Numbered from the stretch's first letter, positions 43,881 through 52,838 are shown. The stretch: 64,000 bases of DNA from Enterocola sp045654205 (GCA_045654205.1 JAZOMZ010000024.1:1-64000); one strand, 5' to 3'. Made by a program: numbers and translations. The notes: a model not told the origin generated them from the letters alone.

Positions 43881-44755
43881 TGGTCTAAGACCTGACGTAT
43901 TTTTTCGTAAGTTGTTAGACGAGTAGGAACAAGTGGAAGACGAAGTTTATTTTCGATATAGCCCATTGCATTAAGCATACATTTAATACCAGCAGGGTTG
44001 CCATCCACAAACAGAAGGTCAAATAAATCTAAGAATTGGTGGTGAATAGTACGAGCATTGTCGTAATCTCCTGCAAGTGTAAGGCGAACCATACGACCAA
44101 ATTCTTTTGGGAAAGCATTACCGATAACAGAAATTACACCAGCACCACCAAGTGTGATAAGTGGGAATGCAAGACCGTCGTCGCCAGAAATTACTTCAAA
44201 ATGTTTTGGTTTATCTTTGATAATAGCTTCCATTTGGCTCAAATTGCCAGAAGCTTCTTTGATTGCAACTACATTTTCAAACTCGTGAGCAATGCGCAAT
44301 GTGGTTTCTGCAGTCATATTAACACCTACTCTGCCTGGCACGTTGTAAAGAATTACTGGCACTGGAGATGCCTTTGCAATAGCAGCAAAGTGTTGATACA
44401 TACCCTCTTGTGAAGGTTTGTTATAATAAGGTACCACAGAAAGGATACCATCAATACCTGTAAAATCGTCTGTTTTAAGTTTTTTTACAATAGCAGAAGT
44501 GTTATTACCTCCCACGCCAAGAACCACAGGCACTCTACCCGCAATACGTTCTACTGTAAAACGAACTACTTCTTTTTTCTCTTCCTCTGAAAGTGTTGGA
44601 GTTTCGCCAGTAGTACCTAACACTACCATATAATCAATACCGTTATTCACTTGGTAATCGATAATATTACCTAGTGCGGTATAGTCTATAGAATCGTCTT
44701 CGTTGAATGGAGTAATTAGGGCTACGCCTAAACCTTTAAAAATATGATTTATCAT
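43862..44755 (-). CDS. dapA: 4-hydroxy-tetrahydrodipicolinate synthase
   Basis: 297 residues. Condenses pyruvate with aspartate semialdehyde in lysine/diaminopimelate synthesis. TIM barrel with GTTGETPTL, the Schiff-base lysine in VVAIKEASGN (Lys166) and the proton-relay tyrosine in LYNVPGRVG (Tyr137). The end VLDQLGVRS is encoded by an intergenic heptamer repeat, so the natural C-terminus has been replaced or extended. Catalytic residues are far from this end. Confidence 0.95.
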   Translation of the reverse strand: MINHIFKGLGVALITPFNEDDSIDYTALGNIIDYQVNNGIDYMVVLGTTGETPTLSEEEKKEVVRFTVERIAGRVPVVLGVGGNNTSAIVKKLKTDDFTGIDGILSVVPYYNKPSQEGMYQHFAAIAKASPVPVILYNVPGRVGVNMTAETTLRIAHEFENVVAIKEASGNLSQMEAIIKDKPKHFEVISGDDGLAFPLITLGGAGVISVIGNAFPKEFGRMVRLTLAGDYDNARTIHHQFLDLFDLLFVDGNPAGIKCMLNAMGYIENKLRLPLVPTRLTTYEKIRQVLDQLGVRS

Positions 44756-44785
44756 ATTGTATGCTGATATTTTTTATTCAAAGTG

Positions 44786-44793
44786 CAAATTTA
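44786..44793 (-). promoter_or_regulatory. -7 promoter box of dapA
   Basis: TAAATTTG on the minus strand, about 30 bases before the ATG at 44755. Confidence 0.5.
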
Positions 44794-44815
44794 CTGAAAT
44801 TTTCTGTAAAATTTA

Positions 44816-45370
44816 CTATTCAGCTTTTATTTTTTGTAAATAGTATTTAATTGACTCGAAAACTTCTTTTACAGATTCACTTTCTGAGCTAAAATACATG
44901 TCATATTTAGCCCCTTTGCCTGTTTTAAGAATAGAAATCTTAAGTTTTGCATCAGAACTTTCTGCAAGATATTCAAGTGGAAAAGACAATTGAGGACTCA
45001 AGTTTATAACAACATCACTATCCTCCTCTTCTGTTATACCCAAGATATCATCAGAAGGTCTGTATGTCAATACATTACAAGTTTTGGCATCGAATACACT
45101 TATGTTGAATCGTTTTTGCTCCAGTTGGCTTTTGTTTACACACACCATAAGTCTCACGTTCATTTTTTCGTCGAAACATTTATCCAAAATCTCATAAAGT
45201 TCTGAATAAATCTTGCTACTTTGAGCCTCTGGAACATTGTTTATAGAATACAAAAGCAAAATTCTATTTATTTTGTCCCAATCAACATAAGCTCTTTTTC
45301 TTTCGGTTTTGCGAAGCTTATTTAGTTTATATTGAGCGAATTTCTCTTTTATTTTGGTTATAATACTCAT
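44816..45370 (-). CDS. Conserved Bacteroidales protein of unknown function (DUF6913-like)
   Basis: 184 residues with a very basic N-terminus (KIKEKFAQYKLNKLRKTERKRAYVDWDKINRILLLYSINN) and an alpha/beta rest; no signal peptide, membrane segment or catalytic motif. In Bacteroidales a protein of this kind, which I believe is called DUF6913, sits between dapA and ligA; the call rests on that context and on the LLLYS...Y.E....L pattern. Seven bases separate it from the ligA stop. Confidence 0.55.
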   Translation of the reverse strand: MSIITKIKEKFAQYKLNKLRKTERKRAYVDWDKINRILLLYSINNVPEAQSSKIYSELYEILDKCFDEKMNVRLMVCVNKSQLEQKRFNISVFDAKTCNVLTYRPSDDILGITEEEDSDVVINLSPQLSFPLEYLAESSDAKLKISILKTGKGAKYDMYFSSESESVKEVFESIKYYLQKIKAE

Positions 45371-45377
45371 CTTATTT

Positions 45378-47366
45378 TTATTTAATTAGTTCCAAAAACT
45401 CGTCTTCATTTATCATTTTTATGCCAAGTTTATTAGCTTTTTCTTCTTTTGCTGGGCCCATATTAGCTCCCGCTAAAATAAAATCGGTTTTTGAAGATAT
45501 TGAAGAAGAATTTTTACCTCCATTAAGTTCTATAAGTTCTTTAAGTTGTTCTCTAGAGTGTTTTTCAAAAGTGCCACTAATAACAATGATTTTACCAGCA
45601 AGTTTGTCTGTTTTTAGTGCAGCTTTTTCTTTTGAAATCTCCATTTGAAGCCCGTATGAACGCAATCTTTCTACAAGTTCGCGATTTGCAGGCTCTTTGA
45701 AATAGTCTTCTACACTCTGAGCAATCACCTCGCCTATCTCATCAATGCAAGCAAGATCTGCTGCAGTGGCAGACATAATATTATCTATATTTTCTAGTGC
45801 TGATGCTAGTTTTTTTGCCACAGTTTCGCCCACATAACGTATGCCTAATGCAAAAAGAACACGCTCAAAAGGTACTGTTTTACTTTTTTCTAGCGAAGCA
45901 AGTATTTTTCTACCACTTTTGTCGCCAAGACGCTCTAGTAGAGCAAGGTCTATAAGTTTTAATGTGTATAAATCTGCTATATTTTTTACTAAACCTTTGC
46001 GGTATATTAAGTCTATGGTTTCTTCGCCAAGACCATCTATATTCATGGCTTTGCGAGACACAAAGTGAGTCATTTTACCCTTTATTTGAGGCGGACAACT
46101 TGCCTCATTTGGGCAATAATGAGCAGCTTCACCCTCTATGCGCACTAGTTTTGCTCCGCATTCTGGGCAAGTGGTAATAAACTCTACTTTTTCGGCAAAA
46201 AGGTCTCTAATAGAAGTTTCTACACCTGTGATTTTAGGAATAATCTCCCCGCCTTTTTCCACATAAACCTTGTCGCCAATATGTAAATCAAGTTGGTTTA
46301 TAATATCTGCATTGTGAAGACTTGCACGTTTTACCACTGTGCCAGAAAGTTGCACAGGTTCTAGATTTGCCACAGGAGTAACTGCACCAGTTCTACCTAC
46401 TTGATAAGAAACAGACTGTAAAGTAGTTAATGCTCTCTCTGCTTGAAATTTATATGCTATAGCCCAACGTGGTGATTTGGCAGTGTAACCAAGATTTTTT
46501 TGTTGGGTTAAGTCGTTTACCTTAAGCACTATACCATCTGTTGCCACAGGTAAATTCTTACGCTCAGTATCCCAATACTTTATGTAATCCATCACCTCAG
46601 GCAGCGTTTTACACACTTTTACGGCATCAGAAATCTTAAAACCATAGCTCACTGCTGCTTGTAGACAACCAGAATGTGTATCAGCAGGCAAGTTTTCGCC
46701 TAGCATATAATACAAATAGGCATCTAGCTTGCGTTTTGCCACTTCTGAAGCATTTTGAAGCTTAAGTGAACCAGAAGCCGCATTTCTAGGGTTTGCAAAA
46801 AGTGGTTCTTCCATAGCCTCACGCTCTTTGTTAAGGTCTTCAAACACCTTCCAAGGCATAAGGATTTCGCCACGAATTTCAAATTTTTCAGGGTATTCAC
46901 CTTGCAATTTCAAAGGAATACTACGGATGGTACGCACATTTGCTGTTACATCATCACCCTTTTCTCCATCGCCACGAGTTACAGCACGCACAAGCGCCCC
47001 ATTTTCGTATGTAAGTGAAATTGAAGTGCCGTCATATTTCAGTTCGCAAACTATCTCAAACGGCGCATTTAGAACTTTTGCCACACGATTGTAGAAATCT
47101 GCCACTTCACCTTCGTTGTAAGTATTACCAAGCGAAAGCATTGGGTATTCATGCTTCACTTGAGTGAAGTTTTGATTTATATCGCTACCTACACGTTGAG
47201 TTGGTGAGTTTGGATCGAAAAATTGTGGATTTTCGTTTTCCAATTGTTGTAGCTCTGCCAGCAACTTGTCAAATTCAAAGTCGCTAATTAGTGGCTGTGA
47301 GAGCACGTAATAATGATAGTTGTAATTATTTAGTTGCTCGCGTAGAGCTTTTATGCGTTCTAACAT
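45378..47366 (-). CDS. ligA: NAD-dependent DNA ligase
   Basis: 662 residues. Ia domain (NYHYYVLSQPLISDFEFD), adenylation lysine Lys110 in ELKYDGTS, RGDGEKGDDVTANVRTIRSIP, OB fold, zinc finger (CPECGAKL, CPNEASCPPQ), helix-hairpin-helix repeats and a C-terminal BRCT (GKIIVISGTFEKHSREQLKELIELNGGK). Seals nicks in replication and repair. Divergent from trmD. Confidence 0.96.
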   Translation of the reverse strand: MLERIKALREQLNNYNYHYYVLSQPLISDFEFDKLLAELQQLENENPQFFDPNSPTQRVGSDINQNFTQVKHEYPMLSLGNTYNEGEVADFYNRVAKVLNAPFEIVCELKYDGTSISLTYENGALVRAVTRGDGEKGDDVTANVRTIRSIPLKLQGEYPEKFEIRGEILMPWKVFEDLNKEREAMEEPLFANPRNAASGSLKLQNASEVAKRKLDAYLYYMLGENLPADTHSGCLQAAVSYGFKISDAVKVCKTLPEVMDYIKYWDTERKNLPVATDGIVLKVNDLTQQKNLGYTAKSPRWAIAYKFQAERALTTLQSVSYQVGRTGAVTPVANLEPVQLSGTVVKRASLHNADIINQLDLHIGDKVYVEKGGEIIPKITGVETSIRDLFAEKVEFITTCPECGAKLVRIEGEAAHYCPNEASCPPQIKGKMTHFVSRKAMNIDGLGEETIDLIYRKGLVKNIADLYTLKLIDLALLERLGDKSGRKILASLEKSKTVPFERVLFALGIRYVGETVAKKLASALENIDNIMSATAADLACIDEIGEVIAQSVEDYFKEPANRELVERLRSYGLQMEISKEKAALKTDKLAGKIIVISGTFEKHSREQLKELIELNGGKNSSSISSKTDFILAGANMGPAKEEKANKLGIKMINEDEFLELIK

Positions 47367-47484
47367 TGTATGGTTGTTTTTATATTTGATTTGTAAGGCC
47401 CTGCTTACTATAACTTAAATACGTTAAGTAACTTCACAAATAACAAAATTAGTAAAAATTAGTCGCTAATACAATATTTTTCGG

Positions 47485-47492
47485 TACTTTTG
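47485..47492 (+). promoter_or_regulatory. -7 promoter box of trmD
   Basis: TACTTTTG, exact TAnnTTTG, about 70 bases before the ATG at 47565. Confidence 0.5.
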
Positions 47493-47564
47493 TAATTGGA
47501 TTTTATCAACATTATAAAAACATGGTGAGTATGCCGAGGCCACTTGCCTATTCAAAATATTATT

Positions 47565-48242
47565 ATGCGTATAGATATTATTTCGGTTATCCCAGAACTT
47601 ATTCAAAGTAACTTTGAACATTCTATTCTTAAGCGTGCCCAAAATAAAGGATTGGCAGAAATTCATTTGCACAATCTGCACGATTATTCTCATGATCCAA
47701 AACACAAACGTGTGGATGATTATCCTTTTGGTGGAGAAGCAGGAATGGTTATGCGTATAGAACCTGTAGATAATATTCTAACACATTTGAAGAGCGAGCG
47801 TCACTACGACGAGATCATTTACACATCTCCAGATGGTGAAATGTTTGACCAAAAAATGGCAAATTCTATGTCTATGCTAGAGAATATTATCATTCTTTGT
47901 GGGCATTACAAAGGCATAGACCATCGCATTAGAGAACATTTGATTACTCGTGAAGTTTCTGTTGGAAATTTTGTTCTAACAGGTGGCGAATTGGCTGCAT
48001 CAATAATGGCAGATGCGATTGTTCGCATAATACCAGGCGTTATTTCTGACGAACAATCTGCTTTGTCTGATTGTTTCCAAGACGACCTACTTTCAGCTCC
48101 TGTTTATACACGTCCTGCAGAATATAAAGGATGGAAAGTGCCAGATGTACTTCTTTCTGGACACGAAAGAAAGATTGCCGAGTGGCGTATGGAACAATCA
48201 TTGGAAAGAACTAAATTGTTAAGGCCAGATTTATTGAAATAA
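47565..48242 (+). CDS. trmD: tRNA (guanine-N1-)-methyltransferase
   Basis: 225 residues from the ATG at 47565 (MRIDIISVIPEL); a TTG seven codons earlier is not needed. Methylates G37 of tRNAs. SPOUT methyltransferase with the trefoil knot: YPFGGEAGMVMRIEPV, IILCGHYKGIDHRI, VGNFVLTGGELAASIMADAIVRIIPGV, and the final helical domain RRKIAEWRMEQSLERT-like (HERKIAEWRMEQSL). Confidence 0.95.
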   Translation: MRIDIISVIPELIQSNFEHSILKRAQNKGLAEIHLHNLHDYSHDPKHKRVDDYPFGGEAGMVMRIEPVDNILTHLKSERHYDEIIYTSPDGEMFDQKMANSMSMLENIIILCGHYKGIDHRIREHLITREVSVGNFVLTGGELAASIMADAIVRIIPGVISDEQSALSDCFQDDLLSAPVYTRPAEYKGWKVPDVLLSGHERKIAEWRMEQSLERTKLLRPDLLK

Positions 48243-48262
48243 AAATCCTAAAATAGAATTGT

Positions 48263-48292
48263 AAGAGGTAGCAAATTGTTACCTCTTTTTTT
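48263..48292 (+). terminator. Terminator after trmD
   Basis: AAGAGGTA / TACCTCTT stem with a loop of about 9 bases and a T7 tail. Confidence 0.75.
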
Positions 48293-48406
48293 ATTCTTAA
48301 ATTTTCTTACAATGTACAAATATTGTTAGAAAAAATAACAACATAAAATTCTCTTTTGTAATTTTATTCTAAACTTTTTAATACAAACAATTTAAAAATA
48401 GAAATT

Positions 48407-48910
48407 ATGAAAAGAATAAATTTTATTGCAATAATTATTAGTTTATTTACATCATGCACCACTTTGCAAAAAGTAAATAACGAAACTATTGATTCTCTAG
48501 ATTTAAACAGATTTCTAGGAGAATGGTATGAGATTGCCCGCTTCGACCACTGTTTTGAAAGTGGAATGGAAAATAACAAAGCAGTTTACACTATGGGAGA
48601 AAATGGCATTGTGAGTGTCAAAAATTCAGGAGTTAAAAATGGAAATTTAAAAGAAGTGTCTGGTATTGCAAAAACTACAGACAATCCTGGTTTACTTCGT
48701 GTTTCATTTTTCAAACCATTCTATGCAGATTATAGAGTTTTATATCTAGATGCTGATTACCAATATGCATTGATTGGTTCTGCAAGTAGTGATTATTTAT
48801 GGATACTTTCACGCACTCCTCAATTGGAAGATAGCGCCAAAGAAATTTTACTTTCCGAGGCTGTTTCTCGTGGGTATGACATAAATAACTTTATTTGGGT
48901 AAAACAGTAG
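48407..48910 (+). CDS. Lipocalin-family lipoprotein (Blc-like)
   Basis: 167 residues. Short signal with lipobox LFTSC (Cys17). The lipocalin structural motif 1 is clear: LNRFLGEWYEIARFDHCFE, and the LWILSRTPQL and RGYDINNFIWVKQ end resemble Blc. Binds lipids or fatty acids at the outer membrane. Single gene with a strong terminator. Confidence 0.85.
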   Translation: MKRINFIAIIISLFTSCTTLQKVNNETIDSLDLNRFLGEWYEIARFDHCFESGMENNKAVYTMGENGIVSVKNSGVKNGNLKEVSGIAKTTDNPGLLRVSFFKPFYADYRVLYLDADYQYALIGSASSDYLWILSRTPQLEDSAKEILLSEAVSRGYDINNFIWVKQ

Positions 48911-48926
48911 AGTGTTATTAAAACAA

Positions 48927-48969
48927 ATCCCCGAAAGTTTTTTATTTCAACTTTCGGGGATATTTTTTT
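48927..48969. terminator. Terminator, lipocalin / T9SS-CTD
   Basis: 12-bp stem TCCCCGAAAGTT / AACTTTCGGGGA with a 9-base loop and T7 on the plus side. Confidence 0.85.
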
Positions 48970-48989
48970 GAGTATGAGTTTAAAGCTTA

Positions 48990-49412
48990 TTATAGTTTTA
49001 AAAATTTTACAAAAAAATCATTTATACCAAGTATGTATGTTCCTTTTGGTAAAAAATCAACCTCAATTTCATTTCCATATTCGCCACAAATACAATTTCC
49101 ATCCATATCATAGATGATTAAATTTGTATCATCTTCGTCCACCCCACTCACATAAAGTGTATTATAAACAGGATTTGGATAAATATATAGATCGGTATTT
49201 TTATCCACTACAGACAATGCATATTCTATGTTATTTGGCAAGACATCAACACCTTGCACGTTTGAAAGATAATAATTTGTAGGATTCTCATCTGCAGATA
49301 CGCTTACTAAATTATTCTCTTTGCGCTTGAAGAGGCTATTTGAAAACATCCAAGCAAACAGTCCAACTATAACTCTAGGCGACTTAATAAATTGATTAAA
49401 TTTGTATTCCAT
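48990..49412 (-). CDS. Short protein with type IX secretion C-terminal sorting domain
   Basis: 140 residues. A hydrophobic stretch near the N-terminus (RVIVGLFAWMFSNSLF) is not a typical signal peptide. The last 70 residues, LYIYPNPVYNTLYVSG...LIIYDMDGNCICGEYGNEIEVDFLPKGTYILGINDFFVKFLKL, have the type A T9SS sorting domain pattern (YPNP, beta sandwich, GTY, final FVKF.L). There is almost no cargo between the two, so it is either a small cell-surface protein or the tail of a lost larger one. Confidence 0.65.
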   Translation of the reverse strand: MEYKFNQFIKSPRVIVGLFAWMFSNSLFKRKENNLVSVSADENPTNYYLSNVQGVDVLPNNIEYALSVVDKNTDLYIYPNPVYNTLYVSGVDEDDTNLIIYDMDGNCICGEYGNEIEVDFLPKGTYILGINDFFVKFLKL

Positions 49413-49744
49413 AAATTAAATAATATTTAAAAACTAATCCAACCTTACGGGTCTTTGATTTCGTGTCAAAATTATATTTAATAATGGAAATGACTAATTT
49501 CGTTTTCATTAAATTTTTGTTGCAAAATTATTACAACATTTGTTGAATAACCTGTATTACAGTTGTAGAAGATTGGACATAAAATCCTGCAGCAACCAAC
49601 GATATCGCACAAAAAAAATAGTTACCTCTTATAAGAAGTAACTATTGCTATATATCGTGGAATTAGATGGGAAACTTGCTTTCTTTAATAAAGCAGTGCA
49701 AATATATAGATAATTATTTGATAATAAAAGAATTTTAGAAAGAA
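49413..49744. other. Non-coding spacer with hairpin repeat copy 1
   Basis: No gene is supported. Contains the 49608-49675 hairpin repeat and, right of it, an extra TGCTTTCTTTAATAAAGCA hairpin. Otherwise AT-rich. Confidence 0.5.
49608..49675 (+). repeat. Hairpin repeat, copy 1
   Basis: Inverted repeat AATAGTTACCTCTT / AAGAAGTAACTATT followed by a conserved tail GCTATATATCGTGGAATTAG and ATGGGA. Similar copies at 52185, 52558 and 59187, all in the same orientation. Confidence 0.8.
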
Positions 49745-49746
49745 AT

Positions 49747-49818
49747 TTAAAATATTTTATTTTTTAGCTTGATAGTATCGTAGTTACCTATTATAACGGT
49801 GTAGATAATTGTGGGCAT
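49747..49818 (-). pseudogene. Truncated 5' fragment of the TOD1/MUCI70-type glycosyltransferase gene
   Basis: After the first HAD gene the minus strand reads MPTIIYTVIIGNYDTIK, then runs into LKNKIF and a stop. The intact gene downstream of the second HAD copy starts MPTIIYTIITGNYDAIK. Even the bases between the HAD stop and this start are nearly the same in both loci, so the fragment is the remnant of a duplicated HAD-glycosyltransferase unit, cut off after about 17 codons. Confidence 0.75.
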
Positions 49819-49837
49819 TTTTTCTAATCTAGTATTA

Positions 49838-50743
49838 CTACACAAGATGTTTAGGTGTAGAATTGTCTACAGCGCGTTTATTCTTTTCTGTTTGTTTTAT
49901 TCTTTCTGCAAACTCTTTGATTTTATTGCAAATCCACATATGAGCAGTAGAGCCTTCAGAATAATCCGCTTCTGCAAACATATCGATACGACCATCTTGT
50001 CTTAACCTCTCCACTTGCTTAAAAGCATCAATACTATTCTTAGGATAAATAGCAAAAGTGGCACCGCCACGCTCCTTAACTACAGAAAACGCAGGCACAT
50101 CACTTGGGCCATCAGCTATATATATCATATTTCTGAAATCAATACGCCTTTGAGCATCAGACAGTTTACTATTCACATTAATACCCTCAACCATATTTAT
50201 TCCCTTATTTATCTCAAATAGCGCACGTGTTTTGGTTGTATTGTCTATAGTATAACCTATTTCTGCAATCTCTTTCTCGCCATCCTCATGTTTATGTTCT
50301 ATCAACTCACATCCCCAAATATATTCCACATATTGCATTATTGAAGTACCTTTAATTACCTCTGCAAATCCAGTACTCACAATATAATGTTCCACACGAA
50401 TATTATACTCTTTACATATACTATCATCGCCAAGCAATTCTTTCGTTATCTTAAAAATCTCAGGTATGCCAGGATAAAACTTCTGTTCAGCACCATAACC
50501 TCTTAGTTTCGCATTATTTAACCCCTTAAAAATACCATTTCTTACATATTTTATAAATTGATTAAGATAAATGGTATCTGGATTTATCTTAACGCCTTCT
50601 TCCTTGTACTTTTGAGGCAACGCATTTACTTCCTTCCAAAATGCAGACGCATCCACACCATACTCCCTAAAAATTGGATCCTGCATATATCCATCCACCA
50701 GTGTTTTATCAAAATCCCATACAATAGCAATTATATTCTGCAT
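49838..50743 (-). CDS. HAD-superfamily hydrolase, island copy 1
   Basis: 301 residues. HAD motif I at the N-terminus, IVWDFDKTLVDGYM (nucleophile Asp and acid/base Asp), motif II-like VSTGFAEVIKGT, motif III lysine region, and MIYIADGPSDVPAFSVVKERGG as motif IV. Phosphoserine-phosphatase-like form. The copy at 61136-62041 has about 90% identical residues by eye and the same length. A terminal KQTEKNKRAVDNSTPKHLV tail is shared. Phosphatase substrate unknown; the second copy's neighbour is a glycosyltransferase, which hints at surface-carbohydrate work. Confidence 0.85.
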   Translation of the reverse strand: MQNIIAIVWDFDKTLVDGYMQDPIFREYGVDASAFWKEVNALPQKYKEEGVKINPDTIYLNQFIKYVRNGIFKGLNNAKLRGYGAEQKFYPGIPEIFKITKELLGDDSICKEYNIRVEHYIVSTGFAEVIKGTSIMQYVEYIWGCELIEHKHEDGEKEIAEIGYTIDNTTKTRALFEINKGINMVEGINVNSKLSDAQRRIDFRNMIYIADGPSDVPAFSVVKERGGATFAIYPKNSIDAFKQVERLRQDGRIDMFAEADYSEGSTAHMWICNKIKEFAERIKQTEKNKRAVDNSTPKHLV

Positions 50744-50771
50744 ATCTACAAAGTTTAATTTTTCACATCCT

Positions 50772-50779
50772 CAAAGTTA
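50772..50779 (-). promoter_or_regulatory. -7 promoter box of HAD copy 1
   Basis: TAACTTTG on the minus strand, 29 bases before the ATG at 50743. Confidence 0.55.
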
Positions 50780-50805
50780 CAAAAAATTAATAAATATTTA
50801 ATTTT

Positions 50806-52050
50806 TTAGAATTCATAAACAGGTACCACATTTATTGTATATCCATCTTTTTCTATTATACGTTTATCATTATGAGTTACTATAACCAAGTTATCACATT
50901 TTAATTCCCCTGCACATTCCACAATACTATCAACTTCTCTCTTTTCTGTCTTTGGACTACTCATATCATAACACACCTGCACTAAACATTCTATATGTGT
51001 TCCTTTTCGAAGTACAAAATCTACTTCTTTGTCGTTTCTAGATCGATAATAAAACATTGTTTTTTCAACATCATATCCTCTACGCATCAACTCCACAAAT
51101 ACTTGATTTTCTAATAACCTACCTAAATTATCACTCAATGAGAAGGCCTTAGATGATACAAATCCATTATCTACTACATATACTTTACGCGGAGCCTTTT
51201 TCATTAATTTTAATTTATTATTATACCTATGCAAATAAAAGAATAAATATGGTTCACGTAAATAATCTAAAAACTTCTTAGTTGTATTTACACTTGAAAA
51301 TCCTAATTCTGAGGTTAAATCATTTGCACTTATTAGGTTACAATAATTTGAAATAAGATACATTGCTAAATTATTTAGATCTGTTACATTACGAACCTTA
51401 TGACGTTTAGCTACATCCTTTAATACTATTGAATCAAATAAAACATCTAGATAACTACGAGTTAACTGACGTGATGCTACAGTTTCTGGATAACCACCAT
51501 TCCTTAAGTAGTCATCCATTAAAACTAAAGATTCTGTATCTTGCTCTGGTTTTAAATTATGTATATCTAGGTTATTCCAATCGAAAAACTCTTCAATACT
51601 AAATGGGAACATTTCAACCTGAATATACTTACCAGTTAACACTGTAGCCATTTCACTACTTAGCATTTTTGCATTACTTCCTGTTATTACAAGGTTCTTA
51701 CCCATTCTAAACAATTCACTTACCCACAAATCCCAAGCATCAAGATTTTGAACCTCGTCTAATAATATATATTCATACCCTGGATAGACTTCATCAAGCA
51801 TTCTCAGCACAATATTTGCATCCCATAATTCCAATAAGGAACTATTATCAAAATTTAAGTACGCAAAATTTTTATCTCTTAGCATAAGTAAGGCTTGAGT
51901 AGATTTTCCTACTCTTCGCGGACCTGTTATTAGCTTAATTAAAGAACTATTCAATAACAACTCTATATCTAGATTATTTCTACGCGATAAATAAGGACGC
52001 GACATCAATTCATCACGTTCTTTACGTTGATTCAAAATAACAGTTTTCAT
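50806..52050 (-). CDS. AAA_14/DUF4143 ATPase
   Basis: 414 residues. Walker A LITGPRRVGKSTQALL and Walker B YILLDEVQNLDAWDLWVSELF, sensor LVITGSNAKMLSSE, then a winged-helix region and a C-terminal DUF4143 nuclease-like domain with EVDFVLRKGTHIECLVQVCYD (a PD-(D/E)XK-like E...Q motif). Such ATPases are abundant in Bacteroidetes, mobile and of unknown function. Transcribed on the minus strand with no obvious promoter box. Confidence 0.85.
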   Translation of the reverse strand: MKTVILNQRKERDELMSRPYLSRRNNLDIELLLNSSLIKLITGPRRVGKSTQALLMLRDKNFAYLNFDNSSLLELWDANIVLRMLDEVYPGYEYILLDEVQNLDAWDLWVSELFRMGKNLVITGSNAKMLSSEMATVLTGKYIQVEMFPFSIEEFFDWNNLDIHNLKPEQDTESLVLMDDYLRNGGYPETVASRQLTRSYLDVLFDSIVLKDVAKRHKVRNVTDLNNLAMYLISNYCNLISANDLTSELGFSSVNTTKKFLDYLREPYLFFYLHRYNNKLKLMKKAPRKVYVVDNGFVSSKAFSLSDNLGRLLENQVFVELMRRGYDVEKTMFYYRSRNDKEVDFVLRKGTHIECLVQVCYDMSSPKTEKREVDSIVECAGELKCDNLVIVTHNDKRIIEKDGYTINVVPVYEF

Positions 52051-52462
52051 AACTTATTAAATATTTCGAATACAATATTAATAAATTTTATTCAATTTAC
52101 AATGTGTACTGCATAAAAAAGTACATATTTTATGCAATACAGAGTTTTTATTGCATAAAATAGATATATAATAGCAGTAAAAAAATAGTTACCTCTCAAC
52201 CCCAAGAAGTAACTATTGCTGTATTATGTAGAAATAGATGGGGATATTGTTGCTTACATATTTTCTCGTTTTACAAGTGTATTAACTTGTTTTTAATGAT
52301 TACAAGCTATTTCACTTGCAAATATAATACGATTTTCTTATTTGATTGAATAATTAACCTATAATTGTAAATGTTTATTTTTATAATCCAAAATTTATAA
52401 ACTTAATAACTTATTATTTTTGAGGTAGCTATATTACATTTTATTGTATATTTCGTTTAAGA
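52051..52462. other. Non-coding spacer with hairpin repeat copy 2
   Basis: About 410 bases of very AT-rich DNA. Contains the 52185-52250 repeat; a plus-strand open frame from 52463 is rejected because it runs through the next repeat copy. Confidence 0.45.
52185..52250 (+). repeat. Hairpin repeat, copy 2
   Basis: AATAGTTACCTCTCAACCCC then AAGAAGTAACTATTGCTGTA, followed by GTAGAAATAGATGGGG. Stem AATAGTTAC / GTAACTATT conserved, loop different from the other copies. Confidence 0.75.
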
Positions 52463-52504
52463 ATGGAGCTATTTTTGATGTTTTGCTATCCATACTATCT
52501 ATAT

Positions 52505-52625
52505 TTTGTCACAAAAATACGGAAAATTTGTGACAAAAATAAATATAGAGAAATAAACAATGGTTACCTCTTTTTCCAAGAAGTAACTATTGCTATATCT
52601 CGTAGAATTAGATGGGATGTTTGCT
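52505..52625 (+). repeat. Hairpin repeat, copy 3, with an operator-like inverted repeat upstream
   Basis: A perfect 11-bp inverted repeat, TTTGTCACAAA and TTTGTGACAAA, spaced by 11 bases, then AAATATAGAGAAATAAACAA and the hairpin ATGGTTACCTC/GAAGTAACTAT with the GTAGAATTAGATGGGATG tail. Over this length it matches copy 4 (59140-59250) closely. Confidence 0.8.
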
Positions 52626-52664
52626 TATTCTATAAAACAGTCTTTTGTTATTCACTAAATGTGA

Positions 52665-52838
52665 TTATGCAAAAACAGTCGGAAAATCTTCTTTTATTAA
52701 ATCCATTTGATGCTTATAAAGAAGGTCCATTGAAGGAAATTCTTTTTCTTGCTCCAATAGAAAAGACTTCAAGTTAGGTAAATAATAATTACCTGTTCTC
52801 TCATCCTTCTTCCATATATTCTTAAAATGGTTTGGCAT
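52665..52838 (-). CDS. Possible small protein of unknown function
   Basis: 57 residues from the ATG at 52838: MPNHFKNIWKKDERTGNYYLP, then a segment with SFLLEQEKEFPSMDLLYKHQ. The composition (charged, aromatic, helix-forming) looks like protein more than chance. A TATTTTTG box (52877-52884, minus strand) sits upstream; an earlier ATG at 52868 is also possible. I do not recognise it. It may be a fragment of a longer gene. Confidence 0.35.
   Translation of the reverse strand: MPNHFKNIWKKDERTGNYYLPNLKSFLLEQEKEFPSMDLLYKHQMDLIKEDFPTVFA

Noticed and set aside
52463..52777. Plus-strand open frame of 104 codons
   Set aside because: It runs through hairpin repeat copy 3 and has a composition unlike protein; the opposite strand has a more convincing small gene.
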